DNA from: Siphonodentalium dalli
Lineage: Eukaryota > Mollusca > Scaphopoda > Gadilida > Siphonodentaliidae
DNA length: 64,000 nucleotides
Direction: 5' to 3'
Assembly: GCA_032622095.1 (NCBI GenBank)
Contig: CP136069.1
Span: forward strand, 7,518,036-7,582,035
Positions within the stretch are counted from its first letter, which is position 1. Every line of letters starts with the position of its first letter. Below, in pieces: positions 33,201 to 45,200 of this stretch. The translations under genes and the position numbers were made by a program. Below the pieces are notes generated by a model. The model searched no databases. It saw only the letters and a program-made list of their open reading frames with translations, and had not been told where the DNA came from.

Positions 33201-36200
33201 GTGTCTGTCATTTGCAGAATGAGGTCCCCAGAGGGTGAATTTAGTGACGCTACCCCCGCATAGCGAGCTAGCATCACCAAATTCACCCTCTGGGAACCTC
33301 ATTCTGCTGAGGTGTAAGCAGAATGAGGTCCCCAGAGGGTGACTTTGGTGATGCTAGCCCGCTATGCGGGGTAGCATCACTAAATTCACCCTCTGGGGAC
33401 CTCATTCTGCAAATGACAGACACCCTATTTAAAGGCTTGTTTGCCCGTACAGTGTGGTCACTCGATTAGTATCAGCTGTATTCACTCACATCTGGACCAT
33501 TTTGGGGAGAATATATGTGCTGATGGTCAATTGAAAGATGTAAGGGGGCCACAAAATTTATTGGATAAAATCACTGTTTTGATATACTGATGCGTGTTCT
33601 TTTGGTGTTTCGACTTATTACACTGCTTTCGTGACATGGAAACCACTACAAGATAACTCGTAGTTGCAACCTGGGAAGGTTGTATACTACGAGATAACTC
33701 GTAGTGGCACTCAACATGTTAATTGTTTTTAGAGTTGCATGTACATGTATGATTCTTAGAGTGAAAATTCAACTGTGCCAACTTCGTATCTCAGCTATTG
33801 TAGATTATTTATGCTGGTATCATTCGTAACTAAGTGTACGAATGCTTTTAATTTTTTACAGTTTGGCTGGTTAATGAGCAAGTTTGTTTGGCAGCATTAG
33901 ATTGCAATGTTAGGCCGTAATTATATTAATGTTTGTTTACCCTGTGCCAATGCATTCTCTTATATATGCGAGTCGACCATAGGTCGCCTCGCATATATAA
34001 GAGAATGCATTGGCCTAACAATTTTAATAATTTTTTCTTTTATTCTTTAACAATTTTATAATTTAACCCATACAGAGCCCCAGACAAACATGAGCAGACT
34101 ACACTCTTCTATATGCTTCTATATATGTGTGGGGCTCCCTGCAGGGTAATGGATGTTTTTAATTTTATGTCCTAAAAATTGTAAAATTTATAATAAAAAA
34201 ATGATAAAAAATTGTTAGGCCAATGCATTCTCTTATATATGCGAGGCGACCTATGGTCGACTTGCATATATAAGAGAATGCATTGGCACAGGGTATCTCA
34301 GCTATTGTAGATTATTTATGCTGGTATCATTCGTAACTAAGTGTACAAACGTGTTTAATTTTTTACAGTTTGGCTGGTTAATGAGCAAGTTTGTTTGGCA
34401 GCATTAGATTGTCAACGGACAGACCTCGCAGAGGTAAGGTGTTAGCACATTTATATTGTGCATGAGGTCTTTTAGAATTTGGGCCCGTTAGCACAGACCT
34501 GGATTTGAAATTTAGACCCAAAAACTTCAAATCCTTGCATCTCGACAGATAATCCCCACAGATGCATGGTCATCTTGTTTAGGAGGTTAATTTGGCCATG
34601 GCATTTACCAATTAAAAATTTATGGGAATTCAAAGGCCTCTGTTGCAGCTATATTATCATATATCAGCGTATGAATGTATCATTAAAAATAAGTCACATT
34701 CAATTAAAATATTTATTACATGCTTGTTCCTAGAAGTACATTGTTGTTACTGTTCAATATTTACAAATCCGTTTGGAACGTACGTTCCATACACATTGAC
34801 GTAAAATGACGTACATGACGTTCGCCTCATGCATGAGACTGAAACTTTTTAAATGAAAGAATCATCACACATGACAAACACGTCCTGTATGAGCCTAAAT
34901 AAACCTTCTAATCTTGTATTTTTAATGCACAGATTCCAGGACGCGAAGCGTGTAATAAACACAGAACGACACGATATGTAAATGGGTTTGTCGATATGGC
35001 ACTCGTGCTGTCGTGGAAGGATAGAACTCGAGTCGCAAGCGCCTTCCGCGACAGCACTCGTGCCGTATCGACAAACTAATTTACACATCGTGTCGTTCTG
35101 TGTATATATCTGACAATCATGATTGTTATCAGTGTCTGAATTTATTTAGGTTGATTTAAATACTTGTGCCCCCAAAAATACTTCTGGGTTTTCCGCAAGC
35201 CTCGATTTAGTGTGTCTGTCATTTGCAGAATGAGGTCGCCAGAGGTTGAATTTAGTGATGCTATCCCCCACAGTGGGCTCGCATCACCAAATTCAGCCTC
35301 TCGGGACCTCATACTGCTTAGGCCTTATCTTCTGGGAAGTATCTATAGTCTCAAATTAACATTGTTTTCAGTTACTTTTCCCTTCTGTTCAGTTTCCATG
35401 TCCCCTTATTTGCAAAAATATTAATTACATAATTGAGGTCATTAATGGGTGACCATCACCAACTTCAACTGGGGAACTTCAAACTGATCCTAGGTCTCTC
35501 ATAGCAGTTGATGTCTAAGCAGAATCAGGTTCACAGTGGGTGATTTTGGTGATGCTAGCCCAACGTGCGGGATAGCGTCACTAAATGCACCCTTTGGTGA
35601 CCTCATTCTGCAATGTCAGACACACTAGATCCAGACTTGGTTTTCCGATTAATAACATCAGCAATATTACTCAGAATTCCACGGGATTTTGTCTGTAGTT
35701 CACATTTGAGAATGCGCATGTGGAGTTCGATAATATCAGTCGGTCTGACTGTCGGGTGATTTATGACAGATTTACGCCCACATGCATCTGTCCGTGTGTC
35801 GATTAATTCCTCTAGCTCACCCTACATGCCACATCTCTCATCCGATCGTCACCAAACTTTAAATGGATCTTTAGGGTGACCTCTGGATGTGAGTCGATAT
35901 TCATTAAATATACATGCGCCAGCAGCCATCTGTCTGTGTGTCAGTCAATTAATTTCCTCTAGCACACCCGCATGCCACAGCTCTCATCCGATCGTCACCA
36001 AACTTTAAATGGATCTTTAGGGTGACCTCTGGATGTGAGTCAATATTCATTAAATATACATGCGCCAGCAGCCATCTGTCTGTGTGTCAGTCAATTAATT
36101 TCCTCTAGCACACCCTACATGCAACATCTCTCATCCGATCGTCACCAAACTTTAAATGGATCTTTAGGGTGACCTCTAGATGTGAGTCGAAATTCATTAA

Positions 36201-39200
36201 ATATACATGGCGTCAGCAGCCATCTGTCCTTGTGTTTGTCAATTAATTTCCTCTAGCACACCCAGCATGCCACAGCTCTCATCCGATCGTCACCAAACTT
36301 TAAATGGATCTTTTGGGTGACCTCTACATGTACATGTGAGTCAAAATTCATTAAATATACATGGCCGTCAGCAGCCATCTTGGATTTCAAAATTGAATCC
36401 ATCAGCAAACCCTGCAGCCCACATTTATAAGAGAATTGAAAAGTTACCCATAATTCTGCTGTGGTTAAGGAGTTGATTATTTAGAGCATTACTGTATGTA
36501 TTTTCAAAGATTTATGTCTTGACATTGATTAACATAGATATCCCCCACCCCCATAGCCACCTTTTGCAGTGATGTGGGGTCAGCCACTTTTTAGTAAATA
36601 CTAAATTATTGTTATTTTCGACAGGCATGTAAAGATGCACTTGCAACAAAGTTTCAAGGGAGTCTGCGAGTCAAGCGATTGGAAGGAATGATATATGAGG
36701 CAGAAGAAAAGTAAGTTTTATTCTATGTTTAATTGTACTAAAATAATATAATATTGAGCTATAAATCATCCGACAAATTGGAATTATCTAAAAGTAGTAT
36801 GTGGCGACTATAAAAGTCCTTCTTTTCCATTCTTTGTGTCTGTTAGGGGACATCCGTCTTCCCTTGAAATTATTTGTGTCTGTTAGGGGACACCCATCTG
36901 CCCCTGAATTAATTGTGTCTGTTAGGGGACACGTGTTTGCCCCTGAATTTATCTGTGTCTGTTAGGATACACCCGTTTGCCCCTGAATTTATTTCTGTCT
37001 GTTAGGATACACCCGTTTGCCCCTGAATTTATCTGTGTCTGTTAGGGGAAACATAGCCCATCTGCCCCTGAATTTATTTGTGTCTGTTAGGGGAAACATA
37101 GCCCATCTGCCCCTGAATTTATTTGTGTCTGACTGTCTGTTAGGGGAAACACAGCTTCAGTTTATTTTGGCTTTATTTAATCGGAATACATAATCCAAAT
37201 TAATGCTTTGCAAATTACTATTTCCTTGGCGTCTGTGGTCAAAAATATTTGAATCGAGTCAAGGAACTCGCCCATCAAAGTTCAGAGTGATCAGATATAG
37301 ATTTTTTAAATCTATTATTTTTCACCACCGATAATTTTTTAGTGGCCCAGTAAAAGGTCGACAAGAAGATGGTCTTGGACCAGATTGCATTTGAAGATGG
37401 ATAACTCTGAAATCAAGTGGCTTTTTTGTGTCAGATATTTGACAAACCGGCAAAAATTTCGTTTTAACAAAATGTTGATAAATAACAGGTTTTGGGCAAA
37501 TTTATACTATAGTAGACTGTGGTTAGCATTATTTTTTGGGAAATTAATCAATTCTGATAACTGGAGCAGCATTAAAAAAAATGTTGTTGGAATTTGATGA
37601 AATGGGGACCATCGAATCGGATTGAGTACCTTTAATCGGAATGCTTGTAAACCAGTAAACAAGATTTGTGTGTCCTTAATTCATCTGTCTTTCTTGTTGT
37701 TCCAGTTTTCCTCAAGCAGAGGAAATTTATGAAGATATTTTAGAAGAAGATCCTTCAAATATGGTAAGAATAAAAAATAATCTTCCAAAACTAATTAAAC
37801 CTTTCAGTGCCAAGTCCGATTTTGGTATCAACCCATATTTCCTTGATTATAATAATGTGATACATTAGAGCTCTTTCCATCAATGTATCCCATTATTTTA
37901 ATCAATAAATTTGAAAAATGATCAAGGAAATATGGGTTGATACAAAAATTGGACTTGGCACTGAAAGGGTTAATTCACACCACAGTGCATAATGTGGCTG
38001 GAGGGGTCAACACAAATTAATACACACCACAGTGCATAATGTGGCTGGAGGGGTCAGGTACTACATTTTTAGATTTTTTGCAGTTTTAGACTAGAAACCA
38101 GTCTGTTCTAGTGCTGAAATCAAGCCTTGAAATAGGGTTAGGGCCCTGCGAACCTTATAATTTAGGTCGAACCGAACCTTGAAACCGAATCATCGTCTTG
38201 GTTTCGAATCGAACCGAATCTCGAACCTCGAACCCAATTACCGACCGTGTCATTGAAGAGAGTCCAAGCGACGTACTCATAATTCTAGTAGCCAGTTAGA
38301 ACGTCTGTGGATCATTATAATAGTACAATCAACGTGTTATATACAAATTTATCGTATACGATATAAGATAATTACATGTTGAAGAATTATTTTATATTGG
38401 AGATGAATGACAATCCGATAAAACGTTTATTTTATGTTCTGTTTATGTCCATACATTATATTACATAACCCCGATTAAAACAAATATCCGATTATCATTC
38501 TCCGTATATACCCGCGTCCGCTCACTGAGCATCACTCATGAAAAATCATAACTTATGACTTATTCTAACAGTAAGTGAGACAGATGTCTGATTGAATCAT
38601 CGGTCAAGCTTCCAATAGTAAATATGTACAATGTAAACAACGCGATAAACGACGCATTGAACTCCTAACACACTGACAGCATGAACGCACCACGTGGCAT
38701 AACTCGGTAACTATTAACAGACTCGTCAATCTGTAACTGCGACAACACATGACAAAGATCAAAGCGTGCAGTCGTCGCGTTGTAGCAATTAAGTGTCACA
38801 AGACAAAGCACATCGGGTTACATAATCATGTCAATCATTTATGCTGATAAACAATGGCCACACCTTTTCCTCACTGTGATTGGTTGACTCCAATTGTTGA
38901 CACAGAAGGCTGCCGGAAATACCTATTCACTTTCAGCCAGTTTACGGAATTCAAAAAAGCTTGTTCGATCTGTATTCATCAATAATCATAACTTATTGTT
39001 TCGTTTGTTAGGTATAATTATGTCTATTAGTAAAGTTATATGGAGAATAAAACAAACTTTGACGAGGTAGAACTTTGACTGAGATAGAAATGTTATAGTT
39101 TTACTAATTAATTATCACAAATTTGACATGTCCGACTGGACCGTTTAGCGGGAGCGGAATAAAGTTATGCCAAAAGACCAGTTCAATGAAATATCACCCA

Positions 39201-42200
39201 GTTACCCCGCCCGAGTAATGATCAAAGTAATTATGTCCAATGTAAACATAAAATCATAGTATCACACAGTTGTATGTAAACCAATTAATATACGGTATAT
39301 AATCAATAAACAATTTCCAGTACGCAAAATTTGCCCATTTTGCGGGACTAAAGAAAAGGTTCGATATAAACGAATCCCGTCTAAGGTTTCGAACCGGACC
39401 GAATCATCACAGCGGTTTCGAACCGAACCGAACCTCGAACGGTTCGCAGGGCCCTAAATAGGGTGTCTGTCATTTGCAGAATGAGGTCCCCAGAGGGTGA
39501 ATTTAGTGATGCTACCCCGCATAGCGGGCTAGCATAACCAAATTCACCCTCTGGGAACCTCATTCTGCTGAGGTGTAAGCAGAATGAGGTCCCCAGAGGG
39601 TGAATTTGGTGATGCTAGCCCGCTATGCAGGGTAGCATCACTAAATTCACCCTCTGGGGACCTCATTCTGCAAATGACAGACACCCTATTTCAACGCTTG
39701 CTTACACTCAATGCCAACGACTAAAATAATGAAAATTTATCCTGTAATTGATCATTCTCAGAAATCTAATGCAAGGATTTCAAGCTTTTGGTCTAAATTT
39801 CGAGAATGAGGTCCCCAGAAGGTGAATCTAATGATGCCATCCTCCATGCTGGGCACGCGTCACCAAATTCACCCTCTGGAACCTCATTCTGCTTATGCCT
39901 CAACTGCTATAGATGGGAATCCTAGGATCAGATTGAAGTTCCCCAGTTGAATTTGGTGATGTTCACCCATTAGTCACCCATTATGCATTTTATCTTCTGC
40001 AAATTAGGAGATATAGAAACTGAAGGGAAGGGAAAAAGCAACTTAAAACAAGGTTAATTTGAGACTATAGATGCTTCCCAGAAGATGAGGTCTAAGCAGA
40101 ATGAGATCCCCAGAGGGTGAATTTAGTGATGCTAGCCCACTGTGCAGACCTCATTCTGCAAATGTCTATAGATAAATCATAATATATGTTTTAGTAATAA
40201 TAATATTTATCACATAATTTGCCCATAAAATCAGTTTCATAATTATCGGTAAGACACACGTTTAATATCATCGCGTGCAATGACATCACACAGTTCTTCA
40301 AATGACTTGCGATCGCTGCAGTTTATGATTGTTGTTTTCGATGAATATTTCACGTTTATTTGGTCATGTGATAAAAGGTATCTCACACTCATGTACAAGC
40401 CTTGAAATAGGGTGTCTATCATTTGCAGAATGAGGTCCCCAGAGGGAGAATTTAGTGATGCTACCCCGCATAGCGGGTTAGCATCACCAAATTCACCCTC
40501 TGGGAACCTCATTCTGCTGAGTTGTAAGCAGAATGAGGTCCCCAGAGGGTGAATTTGGTGATGCTAGCCCGCTATGCGGGGTAGCATCACTAAATTCACC
40601 CTCTGGGAACCTCATTCTGCAAATGACAGACACCCTATTTCAAGGCTTGCTCATGTAAGATCCTCTATATTTCAGTATGCAAGAAAAAGACAAGTGGCTA
40701 TACTCAAGGCACAGAACAAAACAACGGAAGCAATCGACAGATTAAATAAGTATCTTGAACAGTGAGTACTCAGTATGACATTTTAACCCTTTCAGTGCCA
40801 AGTCCGATTTTTGTATCAACCCATATTTACTTGATCATTTTTTCAAATTTATTGATTATAATAATTTGATACATTGATGGAAAGACCTCTTAGAGCTATT
40901 TCCATCAATGTATCACATTATTATAATCAATAAATTTGAAAAATGATCAAGGAAATTTGAAAAATGATCAAGGAAATATGGGTTGATACAAAAATCGGAC
41001 TTGGCACTGAAAGGATTAAAGGTCCACTTAATTTTGGAGTCACCGATTATTATTTTTTATAGTTACTTGATATATGGTTTTAATGACAATATATGCCATA
41101 AAATATTATTAAAATACTATAATTCATCACCATTTGAAATGTCTGTGTCTCAGAAGATGCCCATAGAGAAATAGAAAACGGCTGAAATGATTCCCCCCAT
41201 TTTGGTTCCCAGAATGTGACAGAATTCAAACTAAAGATGAATTTTCAATGGAAGGTGAATAACTCTTATCTTTAAGATATAGAGTTATTCCCTCCATTTA
41301 AAATAACACTCTTTTTACTACAATCTAGATGACAACAAAATGATGGTAACACAACAAAAACAACATGTTCATAGTTTATTACACCATATAAGTTGATAAT
41401 ACAATGTTTAAGAGCTACCTCTTTCAAATGGTGTATAATATTTGGCATATATGTTACATATGTGATCTGGGGGTTTGAAGATTAAGTGGGTTTTATTTAA
41501 TCTTATACTCAAGGCACAGAATAAAACAACTGAAACAATATCAGATAATAAAAGTGAAGGTTAAGTTAAGTAGTTAAGTGATGGACTATAAAGCATTTGA
41601 GTTGTGTGACTTAGCGTCTAGTGTTTACTTTATAGGTTCATGACCGACTATGAAGCGTGGATGGAGTTGTGTGACAGACTATGAAGCGTAGTGGAGTATT
41701 GTGACTTAACGTCTAGTGTTTACTTTATAGGTTCATGACCGACTATGAAGCGTGGATGGAGTTGTGTGACAGACTATGAAGCGTAGTGGAGTATTGTGAC
41801 TTAACGTCTAGTGTTTACTTTATAGGTTCATGACTGACTATGAAGCGTGGATGGAGTTGTGTGACAGACTATGAAGCGTAGTGGAGTATTGTGACTTAAC
41901 GTCTAGTGTTTACTTTATAGGTTCATGACTGACTATGAAGCGTCGATGGAGTTGTGTGACAGACTATGAAGCGTAGTGGAGTATTGTGACTTAACGTCTA
42001 GTGTTTACTTTATAGGTTCATGACTGACTATGAAGCGTCGATGGAGTTGTGTGACAGACTATGAAGCGTAGTGGAGTTTTGTGACTTAACGTCTAGTGTT
42101 TACTTTATAGGTTCATGACCGACTATGAAGCATGGATGGAGTTGTGTGACTTGTACTTAGATGAACAAGAATATAGCAAGGCTTCATTCTGTATGGAGGA

Positions 42201-45200
42201 ATTAATCATGTCAAATCCACATTGTCATCTCTACTACCAGAAATTTGGTGAGGTAAGCTTCCAACATTCCTTCATAGTCAACTCATACATTTATTACCAG
42301 TAGTATTTACATACAGCTAATTGTTGTACCATAGTGAGATACAGTCCTGGATGTCATAGAATGAATAATGACTTTGTACCCTAATCAATAACGCCAATAT
42401 GGCAGATCAATATTAGAGTTTAATATATGCCCAGGAATTTAAAAAAACCGGAACCGAAATGAAACCCCTTCAGAACCGGGAACCGTGAACATTCCCGGGA
42501 AATGTATATGCACACGTTGCACAACACAGGTTATGCGCAATTTGGCTTGTTTGAGTGACAGGGATCGTAATGATGATAATTTAGATAAACTAAAGGATAT
42601 TCAAAATTGTTATATTTGACCTCCTTGGGTCACATAATGGTATACTATGTAAAACAACACAAGTTGGAAAACATAAAACCATCGTTCCGAATTCCCGAAC
42701 TTCAAAGGAAATGTTAAAATATTGCCAACATTGCGAAATTCTTGTGGCATCTGGGAACTTGGAACATGGTGGACATTGTCTCCAGGAATATATCTCACTG
42801 CTGCAAAACTTATATTCATCCATGTGTTGGTCTCTTAAGTCTAGAAATAGTGTGTTTGATATTTGCAGAATGAGGTCCCCAGAGGCTGAATTTAGAGACG
42901 CTACCCTGCACAGCAGGTTAGCGTCACAAAATTCTCCCTCTGGGAACCTCATTCTACTTGGGAATCAACTGGTATGGGAGACCCAGGATGAGATTGAAGG
43001 TCCCTAGTTGAAGTTGGTCATGTTCACCCATTAGTCACATCAATTAGGCCAAACAAAACAAGTGTTTTGATTCTCAGGAATTTTTTTTTGAGAATCTATG
43101 AGGGAGCGAGGGTTTTATTTTTATTTTTTATTTTTGTTATGGGGATAATGCCCATAGTTAGCATGGGTTATTATACCTTCCCAGGTTAAGAAAATGCAAG
43201 GAAAACATTGTTTTGATATAATCTAATGTATTCCACTTTTACTTTCTCAGTGGGTTCCTCATCCCCCAGTTTGCCGATAAACAACTTTTTTCTGAGCTGG
43301 CCAAGGGTAATATCGTTCTCAACGTTATAGATGGACCAGTCTACTAACGTTTTATCACCTGTTGTAACATTTAATGGGATGAGCATATTTGCGTTTCTAA
43401 TATTGTTTCGTAACAAGCATGTTTAATAACAACAAACAGAACTAAATATCCGGTTCAATTACTCAAATAAAAATACGGAACGTGAATACAATCAAAACGA
43501 AAAGATATAGTGATCATCATAGAAAGTCTAGAATGACTTATTCTGCCGTATCTGAATACGTACTATGTACATCAATACATGCTAGCCATAAAAACTTTAA
43601 ATATTAAACCAGCATACACATCGCCAATACGCACCATATTTATTTCAGGTTTGCGTTCCCGAAATTGGAAATCTCAGAATTGTTTACCGCACGAAAAGTG
43701 GGTTATCTACCTTTTCGAATTGAATAAAATGCCGAAATGTTTGAACACATTTGACTTAATAACCTTGGAGTTTGGGCAGCTTGTGGTGACAATATACCTG
43801 GTAGTTATCATTGCCTAGTGTCTCTTTTTGAATACCAACACATACACCATTGTATGTCTATCATATTCGATGTTTGAAACATAACTAATTTCTGTTTTCT
43901 AGTTTCCTATTTTCGTGTTATCATTTGACAGCTTCGGTCAAATTGAAAATCGTAATAAAATGGTTCAACATTGTTTTTAGTTTTCCCTTCTGGGAAATTT
44001 CTATTCCCATAATTTGCAGCAGATCAAATGCATAATTGAGGTGCCCAATGGGTGAACATCACCAACTTCAACTGGGTAACTTCAATCTGATCCTAGGTCT
44101 ACCCTATCAGTTGAGGGACTAAGCAGAATGAGGTTCCCAGAGGGTGAATTTAGTGATGCTAGCCCACTGTGCGGGATAGCGTCACTAAATTTACCCTCTG
44201 GGGACCTCATTCTGCAAATGACAGACACGCTATTTGCAGGCTTGGTATGGGGGACAGGACATCCACCAAGCTTCGAGATACCTAGAACAACAATAAGCAT
44301 ACAAATGTTAAAACAAAATGGCTGACTTTCTCGCGGGTTGACGTCACATTACGCTCAGCACATGCAGTTACAGTAATGCCCTAAGTAATCGACTCTTAAC
44401 CACAGCAGAATTATTCCGATGAATGGCAACAAGCCATATTTCCGACTAAATCCTGAAAAGTTACCCATAATTCTGCTGTGGTTAAAGAGTCGATTACTTA
44501 GGGCATTACTGTACACCATGTTCAAAGGATGTATAGTCAGTGAGAATCATTCTATTATTGCCCAGATCAAACTACTTGCCCTTTCCTACCCAGTGTAAGG
44601 CAAAAAAAAAAACCTCTTTGTTTCCAATACCCTGCCTGGCTGAGATTTTTTAGCTTGCCTCAATTTTTTTTTTTATTTTCTCCAGAAGGCTAGTCAAAAG
44701 TTACCTGTTAGAGTGTCAATGTGAATATTTATTGTTTTTTCCCCAAGTCAGTTATTGGTAGAGATCATACTGCAGAGTGAATGAATTCAAGGGACAGCAT
44801 GTTTTTACCCAATGCTTGGCTCATTTTCAATGCTAATTGATCTACGATATTCTATGGGGCTGTAACTACACTATTGTATCACTTACGGCTGAAAGGTTTA
44901 AAAAAGAATAAATTGTAAAAAATAAAATCGCTGCCTGCCTGTCTGGAAAATTATCCCATTGTTTGTTTTGGCCTAATGAATTGAATCGTTCCCAGAAGAT
45001 GTCAATGGTATTCATAAATACACATGTTTTTCTTCCCTGGTTGTGATTTTGCTTATATTATTATTTATAATCTATATATTTATATCTTGTATCTTTTGTT
45101 ATTTGTACATGTATTATTTATAATCTATTTATATATTATCTTGTATTTTTCAGATTAAGTACACAGAAGGAGGAATTGAAGGCCTCGGTCTTTCAAGGTC

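Noticed and set aside
39381..42952. ORFs beginning MRFPEGEF...
   Set aside because: Translations of the family D palindromic modules, not genes.
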